A stretch of 64,000 nt of DNA from JAJXXT01 sp963764465 (GCA_963764465.1 CAVXSO010000006.1:620001-684000); one strand, 5' to 3'. Shown: positions 1 through 8,479, numbered from the stretch's first letter. Program-made: numbers and translations. The notes: generated from the letters alone by a model not told the origin.

Positions 1-1290
1 GCGGTCGAACTCGAAGGCGGCGATGTCGTTCATCGTCACCACGTCGCCCTCCATGCCGCACACTTCGGAGACCTGGATCACGCGACGGCCGCCATCGCGC
101 ATGCGCTGGATCTGGATGATGAGGTCGATCGCGCCCACGATCTGCGTGCGGATGGCGCGGATCGGCAGGTTGAAGCCCATCAGCACCATGTTCTCGATAC
201 GCGCGATGGCGTCGCGGGCGGTGTTGGCGTGGATGGTCGAGATCGAGCCGTCGTGGCCCGTGTTCATCGCCTGCAGCATGTCGAAGGCCTCGGCGCCGCG
301 CACCTCGCCGATGATGATGCGGTCGGGGCGCATGCGCAGCGCGTTGCGCACCAGGTCGCGCTGGGTGATCGCCCCCGAGCCTTCCAGGTTCTCGGGCCGG
401 GTCTCGAGGCGAACCACGTGCGGCTGCTGCAGCTGCAGTTCCGCCGCGTCTTCCACGGTCACCACGCGCTCGGAATGATCGATCATGTTCGAGAGCGCGT
501 TCAGCATCGTCGTCTTGCCCGAGCCGGTACCGCCGGAGACAATGATGTTGAGCCGGCAGCGCGCCGCGATGCCGAGCAGCCTGGCCAGGCCCGGCGTCAT
601 CGCGCCGTACGAGACGAGCGTGTCGAAATCCAGCTTCTTCTTGGTGAATTTACGGATCGAGAGGCAGGGGCTGTCAATCGCCAGCGGCGGGAAGACGATG
701 TTGACGCGGCTGCCGTCGCCAAGGCGCGCATCCACCATCGGGCTGCTCTCGTCGATGCGTCGCCCGATCTTGGTGGCGATCTTCTGCGAGATCGACATGA
801 TGTGCTGCACGTCGCGGAAACGCACGTCCGTGCGCTCCAGCTTGCCGCGCCGCTCGACGTAGATGTTGGTCGGCCCGTTGACCAGGATGTCGGCCACGCT
901 GTCGTCGCGCAGCAGCAGCTCGAGCGGCCCGTAGCCGATCATGTCGTTGGCCAGTTCCTCGGCCAGCGACGCCTGCTCCCTCGCCGACAGCTCGAGCCGG
1001 TCCTCGTTGGCGATCTCGTGAATGATCTGCTCGATCTGGCGCGACAACTCCCCCACCGGCAGCTGGGCCGCGACGGTGGTGTCGATCTGCTTGAGCACCC
1101 GCTCGCGCAGCGGCGCCAGCACCATCGAGGCGGTCGGCGCCGCCACCACCGCCACCGTCACGTCCGCGACCGGACCCGGTGCCGCGGCCGGCACGCCCGC
1201 CGCGGCCGCGGGCGTTGGCGGGGGCGGCGCTACCGCCACGGTCGCGGGCGTGCCCGCTGCTTCCAGTTCGCGCCTGCCGAAAACCTTCAT
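1..1290 (-). CDS. cpaF: CpaF/TadA pilus assembly ATPase (C-terminus cut by window edge)
   Basis: Cytoplasmic hexameric secretion ATPase that powers Flp pilus assembly. 430 codons are visible; the stop lies beyond the window edge. The first ~45 residues are an Ala/Pro-rich tail, followed by the CpaF N-terminal helical domain and a RecA-like ATPase with Walker A SGGTGSGKTT and the family motif GEVRGAEAFDML. The ATG at 1288-1290 follows a GGGAG-like Shine-Dalgarno and lies 13 bp after cpaE, so it belongs to the same minus-strand operon. Identification is secure; only the end is missing. Confidence 0.96.
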   Translation of the reverse strand, partial: MKVFGRRELEAAGTPATVAVAPPPPTPAAAAGVPAAAPGPVADVTVAVVAAPTASMVLAPLRERVLKQIDTTVAAQLPVGELSRQIEQIIHEIANEDRLELSAREQASLAEELANDMIGYGPLELLLRDDSVADILVNGPTNIYVERRGKLERTDVRFRDVQHIMSISQKIATKIGRRIDESSPMVDARLGDGSRVNIVFPPLAIDSPCLSIRKFTKKKLDFDTLVSYGAMTPGLARLLGIAARCRLNIIVSGGTGSGKTTMLNALSNMIDHSERVVTVEDAAELQLQQPHVVRLETRPENLEGSGAITQRDLVRNALRMRPDRIIIGEVRGAEAFDMLQAMNTGHDGSISTIHANTARDAIARIENMVLMGFNLPIRAIRTQIVGAIDLIIQIQRMRDGGRRVIQVSEVCGMEGDVVTMNDIAAFEFDR

Positions 1291-1303
1291 GCGTCGCTCT
1301 CCC

Positions 1304-2533
1304 TCACCGCTTCATCAGGCGCTGCAGCCAGGTCGTCTTCTCCTCCGCCATCCGCATGCCCGCGATCTCGCGCACCAGCGGCGCGAGGTGCTTGCTCAGC
1401 GTCGGCACGGATTTGCGCGCGGCCACACCGAGGTTGACCGTCTCCAGCATCTTCCGCCCGAGATCGGGGATCACCACGTCCGGCCCGCTCTCCAGCCCCT
1501 TCTGCACCAGCGCCAGCGACAGCCCGCCCTTGATGTCGGCGCGGTTGAGCACCGTGAAGACGCGCTCGGAGCCGCACAGCCCGTGCATCATCCGCCGGAT
1601 CGCCTGCGTGTCGCGCACGCCCTGGATGTCGGGGCCGAGCACGGTCACCACGTGCCGCGCCGGGATCACCGCCTCGCGGAACTCCTTGGGCATCGGCATC
1701 GGCAGGTCGATGATGATGTAGTTGAACTTCTGCTGCAGCAGCTTGATCACCCGGGCCACGCCCTCCTCGGTGATGCGCAGCTGCGCCTCCAGCGGCTCCT
1801 CGGCCGAGATCAGCCGCAGGCGTTCCTCGATGTTGATCGCCGTGCGCTCGAGGAACAGCCCGTCCGCGCGCTCCGGGTCCTCGAGCGCGATGCGCAGCCC
1901 CGGCCCGGACCGCGCCGAGAGCTTCAGGGCCGCGGTGCCGTGCTGCAGGTGCAGGTCGAGCAGCGCCACGTGCGCCTTGGTCACGTGCGCGATCTCGAGC
2001 GCGATGTTCACCGCGATCGTCGTCGCCCCCACGCCGCCGCGCGCGCCGCAGACGGCGACGATATGCCCGCCGCGCCCGCCGGCCGGCAGCGCCCCCGCAT
2101 CCGTCAGGTGCGGCAGCAGCAGCCGCTGCACGCTGTCGCGCGTGATCGGCTTGGGCAGGTAGTCGGTAACGCCGCGGTCGTGCACCAGGTGGCGGTAGAA
2201 GCCGATGTCCAGGCTCTCGCCCACCACCAGCATCTTGATGTCCGGCGGGCAGACCCGCGCCAGCTCGTCGAGCGAGGCCAGCGGATCCTCGAGCCCGGAG
2301 ACATCGACGATCGCCGTCTCCGCGCTGCTGTCCTTCTCGAAGAACTTCATCGCCTGCGCCAGCGACCCGCGCCGCACGTCGAGCTCGTCGGCGATGGTCT
2401 GCAGCCCCTGCCTCAGGATGTTGGCGCTCTCCTCGTCGGCCATGAAGGCCACGATCTTGCGGCCCAGGCCGCCTGAGGATTCGACCGTGCTGCGCGGCGC
2501 CTCGGCCACGGCGCCGGGACTAACCACCCCCAT
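1304..2533 (-). CDS. cpaE: CpaE/TadZ MinD-like pilus localisation ATPase
   Basis: 409 residues. The N-terminal ~150 residues look like a degenerate response-regulator receiver (KMLVVGESLD, then DYLPKP). A ParA/MinD ATPase follows, with the deviant Walker A CGARGGVGATTIAVN. CpaE/TadZ proteins place the Tad machine at the pole or membrane. The open frame extends to 2638, but the start at 2533 is preferred because it removes a low-complexity leader and gives a 14-bp overlap with the lipoprotein gene upstream, typical of translational coupling. It is followed closely by cpaF. Confidence 0.94.
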   Translation of the reverse strand: MGVVSPGAVAEAPRSTVESSGGLGRKIVAFMADEESANILRQGLQTIADELDVRRGSLAQAMKFFEKDSSAETAIVDVSGLEDPLASLDELARVCPPDIKMLVVGESLDIGFYRHLVHDRGVTDYLPKPITRDSVQRLLLPHLTDAGALPAGGRGGHIVAVCGARGGVGATTIAVNIALEIAHVTKAHVALLDLHLQHGTAALKLSARSGPGLRIALEDPERADGLFLERTAINIEERLRLISAEEPLEAQLRITEEGVARVIKLLQQKFNYIIIDLPMPMPKEFREAVIPARHVVTVLGPDIQGVRDTQAIRRMMHGLCGSERVFTVLNRADIKGGLSLALVQKGLESGPDVVIPDLGRKMLETVNLGVAARKSVPTLSKHLAPLVREIAGMRMAEEKTTWLQRLMKR

Positions 2534-2846
2534 TGGTGCCTCCCGTCGGCGCGGAACCATTGCCGCCGCTGGTGCCATAGATCTGGTCGGCGGAGATGTT
2601 CGGCAGGCTCGCGCGCTTGCCCGCCAGCAGGTTCGCAACCGGCCGCGCCGCCTCCCCGCCCACCGAGCCGTCCATCGGCTCGCCCGCCACCAGGTCGTGC
2701 GGGTTCGCCACCATCGCCCGCAGGTTGGCGTCGTTGTCGTTGGTCGGCGCCCACGTGCCCGCCCGCGTGAACGGATCCTGCGTGAACGGATTGGTCGAGC
2801 AGGCGGCCAGCGCCAGCACGATCAGGAACGGAACCAGCCGCTTCAT
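2520..2846 (-). CDS. cpaD: Short CpaD-like pilus lipoprotein
   Basis: 108 residues starting with a lipoprotein signal (lipobox LAAC, Cys16). It sits in the cpaD position between cpaC and cpaE. The segment NLRAMVANPHDLV resembles the conserved C-terminal motif of CpaD, where an Asn-Leu-Met-Val-Ala-Pro-Asp-Leu pattern recurs. Usual CpaD proteins are about twice this length, so the N-terminal half of the family seems absent. The C-terminus is a Gly/Ser/Thr-rich tail. The probable role is an outer-membrane lipoprotein assisting the secretin. Family assignment rests on position plus this motif, so it is moderate. Confidence 0.75.
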   Translation of the reverse strand: MKRLVPFLIVLALAACSTNPFTQDPFTRAGTWAPTNDNDANLRAMVANPHDLVAGEPMDGSVGGEAARPVANLLAGKRASLPNISADQIYGTSGGNGSAPTGGTNGGG

Positions 2847-2853
2847 CGCACCC

Positions 2854-4899
2854 TCACTTCAGAATGAACCCGGCATCCAGCGCCGGCATGCCGTCCGGCA
2901 CCCGCGCCAGCTGGCGGCCGAACAGGATACGATCGAGGTCCGTTGCGGGATGGTAATGGTCTGTCGGCCCGCGCAGCGCGGTCGGGCTCGAGACCGGCCG
3001 CACGATGTAGGGTGTCACGATGATCACCAGCTCGCTCTGCCCGTGCTGGAACGCGGTCGACTTGAACAGCGCGCCCAGGATCGGCAGCTCGCCCAACCCC
3101 GGCAGCGCGTTGCTCTGGTCGATCGTCGACTTCTGCAGCAGCCCCGCGATCGCGAAGCTCTGCCCGCTGCCGAGCTCGATCGTCGTCTCCGCCCGCCGCA
3201 CCGACAGCGCCGGGATCGTCACCACGGCCGACCCCAGCGGCACGCTCACCTCGCCCTGCGTCGAGAGCTGGCTCACCTCCGGGCGGATGCGCAGGTTCAG
3301 CCGGTTCGGCGACAGCACCGTCGGCACCAGCGCCAGGCTCACGCCGAACTGCTTGAACGCGACGGTGATCGTCGGCGAGCCGTTGCTCGACTGCGCCGCC
3401 ACCGGCACCGGGAACTCGCCGCCGGCAAGGAAGCTCGCCGTCTCGCCAGACTGTGCCGTCAGGTTCGGCTCGGCCAGGATCGTCACCAGCTGGTCCTGCG
3501 CCAGCGCGTCGATCACGCCGTTGATGTCCCACTGCCCCGCCCCCACCGTGCTGGAGGTGAACGTCGTCGCCCCGCTCACGAGGTTGGCGATCGGTGCGGT
3601 CAGCGAGCCGATCTGGAACCCGCCGTTACCTATCGTGCTGCTACCGAAGGCCTGCCAGTTGAAGCCGAGCTGGCGCGTCACCGTGCGGTCGATCTCGGCG
3701 ATGCGCACCCGCACATTCACCTGGATGCTGCCCAGCACCGACATCTGGTTGTCGACGTCGAATTTGGGCCCGACATAGGCCTGCGCGATGGAAACCGCGG
3801 ACTGCGCGATCTGCGCCGTCGCCACCGTGCCGGTCAGGATGATGCCATGCCCCGCGGCCCGCGCGCGCACCGTCTGCGCGCCGACAACGGACTGGTTGAT
3901 CGCCGCCTGCGCGGAGGAAGCCATCGCCGGCGTCACCGTGGTCGGCTCGGTCGGCGCCCCGCTGGTGACCGAGGCCGGCGCCACCGGCTTGTTGTTCAGC
4001 CCCGGCGTCACCGTCACGTCGTACTGCGCGATCGGCGCGCCATTGCCGCTCGCCGCGATGATGGTGGTCCGGCCAGGCCCCACGCCCATCACGAACAGGC
4101 TCGTGGGCGAGGCCGGCTGCACCCGCGCGATCGCCGGCTGCGCGGACATGATCGTCGCGGCCGCCACCGGCAGGCGCAGCAGCGCGCCCGTCCCCGCCTC
4201 CAGCGTGAGCGGCGTCTGCCCCGCGGCCTCGGGCTGCGCCATCGGCAGCGCCACCGGCGCCGCCGCCACATAGCCCGGCGGCATCAGGACAACCGGCATC
4301 GGCGCGGGCGCGGGCGCCGTCGCCACCGCCGTCGCCGGCATCGCGGTCTGGGGCATCGCGGTCCGGGCCATCGCGGCCGTGGGCATCGCGGTCTGGGGCA
4401 CCGCGGCCGTGGGCATCGCGGTCTGGGGCACCGCGGTCGCGGCCGCCGTCGCGGGGATCGTGGTACGCGGCTCGCCCATCGCCGGGGGCGCGGTCGCGCT
4501 CGCGGCCGGCACCGGCACCTGGTTCCTGTCGCTCGCCGCCGCCAGCCCGCCGTGCATCGCGGCACCCGGGGCGGAGAGCTTCACCCGCATCGGCGCCGCG
4601 GAGGGCGCGGCAGCGTCGTTCGACGCGTCCATCACCGGCGTCGGCTGCACCGGGCGCGGCGAGATCGGCCGCGCCTCATCGGCGCGCATCACCGGCGCCG
4701 TCAGCACGGGTGATTTCGCCACCGGAATGGCGAAGTGCGGCGGCGCCATCGTCCGGTGCGCGGGCGCGGGCACCGCGGTCGGCGCCATTTCCGCGACTGT
4801 CGCGGCGGAACCGGTGATGGGCGTGCTGTCCTGCGCCCGCGCGGTCGCGGCACCGATGATCACCGCGAGCGCGATCGCGATTTCAATGAAGCGCTTCAT
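2854..4899 (-). CDS. cpaC: CpaC/RcpA outer-membrane secretin of the Tad pilus
   Basis: 681 residues with an N-terminal signal peptide. It forms the outer-membrane channel for the pilus. After the signal come ~220 residues of Ala/Pro/Met-rich sequence with a five-residue AMPxT-type repeat. Next are the pilus-formation N-terminal domain (around residues 225-300), a BON-like segment (GIILTGTVATAQIAQ) and the secretin core ending with LVIIVTPYIVRP. Most CpaC proteins are nearer 450-550 residues; the extra length is the repetitive leader. The start overlaps the cpaB stop by 4 bp. Confidence 0.95.
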   Translation of the reverse strand: MKRFIEIAIALAVIIGAATARAQDSTPITGSAATVAEMAPTAVPAPAHRTMAPPHFAIPVAKSPVLTAPVMRADEARPISPRPVQPTPVMDASNDAAAPSAAPMRVKLSAPGAAMHGGLAAASDRNQVPVPAASATAPPAMGEPRTTIPATAAATAVPQTAMPTAAVPQTAMPTAAMARTAMPQTAMPATAVATAPAPAPMPVVLMPPGYVAAAPVALPMAQPEAAGQTPLTLEAGTGALLRLPVAAATIMSAQPAIARVQPASPTSLFVMGVGPGRTTIIAASGNGAPIAQYDVTVTPGLNNKPVAPASVTSGAPTEPTTVTPAMASSAQAAINQSVVGAQTVRARAAGHGIILTGTVATAQIAQSAVSIAQAYVGPKFDVDNQMSVLGSIQVNVRVRIAEIDRTVTRQLGFNWQAFGSSTIGNGGFQIGSLTAPIANLVSGATTFTSSTVGAGQWDINGVIDALAQDQLVTILAEPNLTAQSGETASFLAGGEFPVPVAAQSSNGSPTITVAFKQFGVSLALVPTVLSPNRLNLRIRPEVSQLSTQGEVSVPLGSAVVTIPALSVRRAETTIELGSGQSFAIAGLLQKSTIDQSNALPGLGELPILGALFKSTAFQHGQSELVIIVTPYIVRPVSSPTALRGPTDHYHPATDLDRILFGRQLARVPDGMPALDAGFILK
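4381..4440. repeat. 30-bp tandem repeat inside cpaC
   Basis: Two 30-bp units (4381-4410 and 4411-4440) differ at about two positions. They are flanked by degenerate 15-bp units back to about 4338. They encode alternating AMPQT/AMPTA/AVPQT pentapeptides in the low-complexity leader of the secretin. The length is a multiple of three, so the frame is kept. Confidence 0.85.
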
Positions 4900-5765
4900 G
4901 GGAAGTGAACCTCCGTGCGCTGGTCGCCCTGTATCACCTGGACGTTGTGGCCCGGCCCGGCTGAAGGACCGGAAACCGGAATGGCGAGATTGGGCGAAAC
5001 GTCGCTTGCATAGACTGAGCCGCGGCCTTCGATCTGCGGCGTCTGGCTGTGATCCACGGCGCGGATCGCCAGCGACAGCCGCCCGAGATTCTGCGCCACG
5101 TTGATCTTCTCGGCATCGCGCGGGTCGACCTCGAGCGTCACCGTCCGCGCCACCCGCCCGGCAACGCCAGCCGTCGGCGAGGCGCCCTGCACGATCTCCT
5201 GGTCCACCGCGATGACGCGCGCGTCGTAGAGCAATGTCTGCGTCTCCACCTGGTGCCCCGGCGGAACCTGGGAACCCTTGCTGCCGGTGTCGAAGGTCTG
5301 CGTCAGCAGCACGTCCACGTGGTCGCCGGGCCAGATCAGGCCGGCAACGCCGGAGACCTGGTCAACGGGGATCGAAATCGCGCGCATCCCCGGCGGCAGC
5401 ACGGCCGCGAGAAAGCCGCGGTCACGCGGACGCAGCACGTTCGCCTCCACGATCGGCGCGCCGGCATCGGTGTAGGCGCGGATCAGCGCCCCCTCGATCG
5501 AGGCGCGCGCGAAGGGCGTGTCCAGGATCGCGCCCTGCGGCACGTGCCCGACCGGTGCATCGCGCACCGCGATGTCGGTGGCGCGCGTGAGCGTTCCCGC
5601 CGGCAGGACATGCGCAGCGACGAGATATTTCTCGGTCAGCGGTGCCGGCGGCCCCTTGGGCTGCGTCACCAGCTGCACCGGCGGTGCCGACAGCCGCCAG
5701 GCAATCATGCCCAGTGCCATCATGGTGGTCAGGATAAGGCCGACGACGACAAGGCGCAGCGACAT
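4896..5765 (-). CDS. cpaB: CpaB/RcpC Tad pilus assembly protein
   Basis: 289 residues with one N-terminal membrane segment (residues ~4-24), then an SAF domain (VAAHVLPAGTLTRATDI) and the CpaB/RcpC core with GMRAISIPVDQVSGVAG. CpaB is a periplasmic partner that stabilises or modifies the secretin. It is coupled to cpaC by an ATGA overlap and lies 3 bp after cpaA, in the usual cpaABC order. Identification is firm. Confidence 0.95.
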   Translation of the reverse strand: MSLRLVVVGLILTTMMALGMIAWRLSAPPVQLVTQPKGPPAPLTEKYLVAAHVLPAGTLTRATDIAVRDAPVGHVPQGAILDTPFARASIEGALIRAYTDAGAPIVEANVLRPRDRGFLAAVLPPGMRAISIPVDQVSGVAGLIWPGDHVDVLLTQTFDTGSKGSQVPPGHQVETQTLLYDARVIAVDQEIVQGASPTAGVAGRVARTVTLEVDPRDAEKINVAQNLGRLSLAIRAVDHSQTPQIEGRGSVYASDVSPNLAIPVSGPSAGPGHNVQVIQGDQRTEVHFP

Positions 5766-5768
5766 CGC

Positions 5769-6335
5769 TCAGCTCCCCATGACCAGGTGAGAGGTGATGG
5801 CGCTCACGGCGCCGTAGATGCTGTCCGGCACGGGCGCCATCGCCCGCAGCAGCGCGAACCAGCCGCCGGCCGCGATCGCCAGCCCGTAGGGCAGCGAGCC
5901 GCGGCGCGCGACGCGCCAGCGCTCGGCGGCCACCACGCGCATCAGCGCGGGCGCGCCCGCCGGCGCCGGCAGCGGCGCGGGCAGCAGGCGCATCAGCATA
6001 TGGAGTGCCGCGACAAAGCCGCCCGCGATCGCGGTCGCGTTCAGGAACACGCCCAGCGTGTGCAGCGGCAGCACGCAGGCGAGTGCTGCGGCCAGCTTCA
6101 CATCGCCGCCGCCGAGAATGCCGCGCGCATGCAGGAACGCGAGTACCACGAAAAGGCCGAGCGCGCCGGCAACGGACCAGGCGAGCGCAACGACGCCGTC
6201 ATCGAACGGCCGCAGCAGCAGCGCCACCGCGATCAGCGCCAGCGACAGACCATCGGGGATGGTGCGCGTCGCGACATCGTTCCAGGCAGCAACGAGAAGA
6301 ATGCCCATCGCAATGGGCGTGAGAAGAATTGTCAT
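5769..6335 (-). CDS. cpaA: CpaA/TadV prepilin peptidase
   Basis: 188 residues; a polytopic A24 aspartic peptidase that cleaves Flp pilin and the TadE/F pseudopilins. Both catalytic Asp motifs are visible: WNDVATRTIPD near the N-terminus and the GxGD-type GGGDVKL in the loop after it. The frame is open to 6470, but the ATG at 6335 begins directly with the first hydrophobic segment and is the better start. It is the first gene of the compact cpaABCDEF run. Confidence 0.93.
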   Translation of the reverse strand: MTILLTPIAMGILLVAAWNDVATRTIPDGLSLALIAVALLLRPFDDGVVALAWSVAGALGLFVVLAFLHARGILGGGDVKLAAALACVLPLHTLGVFLNATAIAGGFVAALHMLMRLLPAPLPAPAGAPALMRVVAAERWRVARRGSLPYGLAIAAGGWFALLRAMAPVPDSIYGAVSAITSHLVMGS

Positions 6336-6661
6336 GGCAGGGTCCCCGGGTGTTGGAACCAAGCACGGCGCTTTGGCAGGAAGGCTAGCCAGATGGACGA
6401 AGACCGGTCGGGGCGTCCTCGGTCCGATCGTCTGCCCGTCGCATCGTCCGATGCGCCAGGCCGGGGACATGCCCCGGATCGAAAGGGTGGGGATGCTGCG
6501 GCCGATATTCCCTGTCAGGTCGTGCTGGATCCGCTTCGTGCTCCGCTCCGGAGGGGTGTCCGGGATCGGAACCAGGCTCGTCCGTCACAACGCCAGGGGG
6601 GAGAGAGACGAGGCCGGCGCGCGGGGTGTCACGCACCGGCCGTGTCTTCTCCTCTCGTCCT
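6336..6661. other. Intergenic spacer between flp copy 1 and cpaA
   Basis: 326 bp with no convincing gene. It contains the hairpin that follows flp copy 1 and presumably the promoter of cpaA-F. No clear -35/-10 pair was recognised for that promoter. Confidence 0.6.
6612..6641 (-). terminator. Hairpin after flp copy 1
   Basis: A 12-bp GC-rich stem (two G-U pairs) with a six-base loop begins 20 bp after the flp stop codon. There is no run of T after it, only a T/C-rich stretch. It may act as a transcription attenuator that lets some readthrough reach cpaA, or as a 3' stabilising hairpin for abundant pilin mRNA. The same hairpin follows the second copy. Confidence 0.6.
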
Positions 6662-6847
6662 TTAGAGGTCCGCCGTCACCGTGCTGAAGACGCCGCCCAC
6701 GGCATTGCCGAGGGTCACGGCGGCAGTGGCAACCACGGCCACGATACCGACCGCGAGCACCGCGTACTCAACAGCGCTGATGCCCTTGCGGTCCTTGAGC
6801 AGCGCGAAGACGTAGGGCGCATAGATCGAAGTCAGGGTCGAAAGCAT
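6662..6847 (-). CDS. flp: Flp/Fap major pilin, copy 1
   Basis: 61 residues. Flp pilin signature: short basic leader ending in Lys21-Gly22, then ISAVEYAVLAVG with Glu at +5 and a continuous hydrophobic segment. Prepilin peptidase would cut after Gly22. The ATG at 6847 follows GGAGAGGAC on the mRNA strand. It differs from the second copy at only three residues (Thr4, Ala10, Val57). It is the structural subunit assembled by the adjacent Cpa proteins. The open frame to 6925 is upstream leader, not protein. Confidence 0.95.
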   Translation of the reverse strand: MLSTLTSIYAPYVFALLKDRKGISAVEYAVLAVGIVAVVATAAVTLGNAVGGVFSTVTADL

Positions 6848-6908
6848 GTCCAGTCCTCTCCGGGTTGCGAATCCAGCCGCACCATGCGACCGGAAACGTG
6901 GGTGTATC

Positions 6909-6954
6909 CGAAGCGGAATTCGCAACTGTTACGCTGTTGCACCCTTTCGCTTCG
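6909..6954 (-). promoter_or_regulatory. Nested hairpin in the flp copy 1 leader
   Basis: The outer arms are a perfect 7-bp inverted repeat (CGAAGCG/CGCTTCG). An inner stem GCAAC/GTTGC sits inside, with one A-A mismatch above it. The element lies 61 bp before the start codon. The same two-level structure is kept before copy 2. It is likely a structured 5' UTR that protects or regulates the pilin mRNA. Confidence 0.55.
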
Positions 6955-6984
6955 TTCACAGAAATGAATCGGAACGTTGAAGAA

Positions 6985-6990
6985 AGTCAA
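6985..6990 (-). promoter_or_regulatory. Conserved TTGACT -35-like element of flp copy 1
   Basis: TTGACT on the minus strand, conserved before both flp copies. About 15-17 bp downstream the only -10 candidate is weak (GATTCA or TCATTT). A good -35 with a poor -10 suggests an activator-dependent promoter. The transcription start is not established. Confidence 0.45.
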
Positions 6991-7118
6991 GGAGTTTTTC
7001 ACGGAACCCGTTCCCTGGTGAGACAGCCGAGACGCGTTCCGTCGCAGACGTTTCACACTCTGCGTGACATTCGTTAAACTTGAGTTGACGGCCCCGTTTT
7101 TGAGAACGACCAACATCT

Positions 7119-7157
7119 AGGAGTCCGTGCGCCGGACGTCGCAGATATTGGGAGTCC
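7119..7157 (-). promoter_or_regulatory. Motif pair A (31-bp spacing) upstream of flp copy 1
   Basis: Two direct repeats of minus-strand GGACTCC(C/T). The GACTCC cores are at 7121-7126 and 7152-7157, 31 bp apart, or about three helical turns. The pair begins 131 bp from the TTGACT element. The same pair occurs at 132 bp before flp copy 2. It is a probable binding site for an unidentified regulator. Confidence 0.55.
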
Positions 7158-7339
7158 AGGCCTCCCCCCTCCTCTCCCTGCCCCGCCACCGCCGCTTCAG
7201 GCCACGACACTCCGGCGAAGCGTGGCGAGACGCATTAATAAAAAGTCGACAAGTGAACTTTTGTGCTGGTTAACACACGGTCACTTTTGACTCGCCTTCA
7301 TAACGACCCCGTCATCCCGCCCGGCTGAACACAGAATCT

Positions 7340-7378
7340 GGGAGTCGGCGCATTTCTCGCCACAGCATCAGGGAGTCC
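7340..7378 (-). promoter_or_regulatory. Motif pair B (31-bp spacing) upstream of flp copy 1
   Basis: The cores are at 7342-7347 (GACTC with CCAGATTCTG after it) and 7373-7378, again 31 bp apart. It begins 352 bp from TTGACT, the same distance as pair D for copy 2. It is the distal element of the putative regulatory array. Confidence 0.55.
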
Positions 7379-8137
7379 GTGCTCGCCCGCCCCCGCGTAA
7401 CCTCCCCCCACCACCAGGAAGCGCCCTCGCCCGAGGCTTTCGTTTCGTAACCGCACCACACCCACCCACAGGGCCAGCGCCAGGCGCGCGCCAGCCGCCA
7501 CCCACGCGCCGCCCGGCGCATCTGCCCAGTCTCCACCGTCACTTTTCCCAACTCCGCGAGGCACCGGCGCAGCGGCGCCAGAAGTCACCAACGCGCCGCC
7601 CGCCCTGGCCGATCGGCAGCGCGGCCCCACGGGCCACGCAGGAAACAGAGCCGCCTCCTGCCTCAAGCGTCACGGCAGCACGCCACGCGCTGAGCGAGGG
7701 GGTGGCACACGGCTCGCGTTGCACCCGCCTCCCCGCGGGGCCGCGCCCACGTTCCGCAAACCCCACATGCCCACCGGGTTCCACGGCGACGCCGCCCGGC
7801 ATCCAGCCCCCCGGCAAGCAGCTGCTCACCACCAGGCACGCCCGCACGCCATCACCACGGCGCCCACTTGCCGGCGCGTGGCTACAAACTCGCGGCACAG
7901 ACCAGGGAAAAGCCGCGCCAGCGCGCGCGGAAATGCGCGACACCTGCTCGCGAAGATCGGTACCAGGCGTCAGGCCAAAGGTTGCGGAATGACAGGGAAC
8001 AAAAGGCCCGGCGCCGAAGCCGGGCACCCCTGCAACATACTTGCATCACGGATCGGGTTGCGGCGCGGCCGTTCGCGGCGGGTGTTCCGCAACGGCGCAG
8101 CCCTAACCGGCGAGACGCCAGGAGGAGAGAGAGATGA

Positions 8138-8167
8138 GGCCGGCGCGCGGGGTGTCACGCACCGGCC
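8138..8167 (-). terminator. Hairpin after flp copy 2
   Basis: The same 30-base hairpin as after copy 1, starting 19 bp beyond the stop codon: 12-bp stem, loop of six, no T run. Conservation of the hairpin in both copies supports a function in termination or mRNA stability. Confidence 0.6.
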
Positions 8168-8186
8168 GTGTCTTCTCCTCTGTTCT

Positions 8187-8372
8187 TTAGAGGTCCGCGG
8201 TGATCGTGCTGAAGACGCCGCCCACGGCATTGCCGAGGGTCACGGCGGCAGTGGCAACCACGGCCACGATGCCAACGGCGAGCACCGCGTACTCAACAGC
8301 GCTGATGCCCTTGCGGTCCTTCAGCAGCGCGAAGACGTACGGGCCGTAGATCGAAGTCAGGTTCGAAAGCAT
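8187..8372 (-). CDS. flp: Flp/Fap major pilin, copy 2
   Basis: 61 residues. It is identical to copy 1 except Asn4, Gly10 and Ile57, with the same Gly22 processing site followed by ISAVEYAVLAVG. The leader, the 3' hairpin and the upstream regulatory layout are also duplicated, about 1.5 kb apart. Both genes look intact, so either dose or separate regulation may explain their retention. Confidence 0.95.
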   Translation of the reverse strand: MLSNLTSIYGPYVFALLKDRKGISAVEYAVLAVGIVAVVATAAVTLGNAVGGVFSTITADL

Positions 8373-8433
8373 GTCCAGTCCTCTCCGGGTTGCGATCCCG
8401 GCCGCACCATGCGACCGGAAACGTGGGTGTGTC

Positions 8434-8479
8434 CGAAGCGGAATTCGCAACAGTTACGCTGTCGCACCTTTTCGCTTCG
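8434..8479 (-). promoter_or_regulatory. Nested hairpin in the flp copy 2 leader
   Basis: The outer arms CGAAGCG/CGCTTCG are as in copy 1. The inner stem here is a full 7 bp (GCGACAG/CTGTTGC, one G-U pair). The mismatch seen in copy 1 is a pair here, and an A-U pair there is a G-U pair here. Sequence changes that keep pairing support a real RNA structure. Confidence 0.55.

Larger units (their letters stand above)
6848..8186. other. Long non-coding region upstream of flp copy 1
   Basis: About 1.3 kb without a believable gene. Open frames here are short, Arg/Gly/Pro-rich, overlap each other and show no recognisable domain. It contains the leader hairpin, a conserved TTGACT element and two motif pairs for flp copy 1. 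It also contains the 3' flank and hairpin of flp copy 2. Parts match the equivalent region before copy 2, so the unit of duplication was pilin gene plus regulatory DNA. Confidence 0.7.

Noticed and set aside
6848..7110. Sigma-54 promoter for flp
   Set aside because: No GG-N10-GC element with the right spacing is shared by the two leaders.
7298..8027. Two overlapping minus-strand frames (122 and 162 residues) between the flp copies
   Set aside because: Gly/Arg/Ala-rich, no recognisable domain, mutually overlapping and not conserved in the duplicated region.
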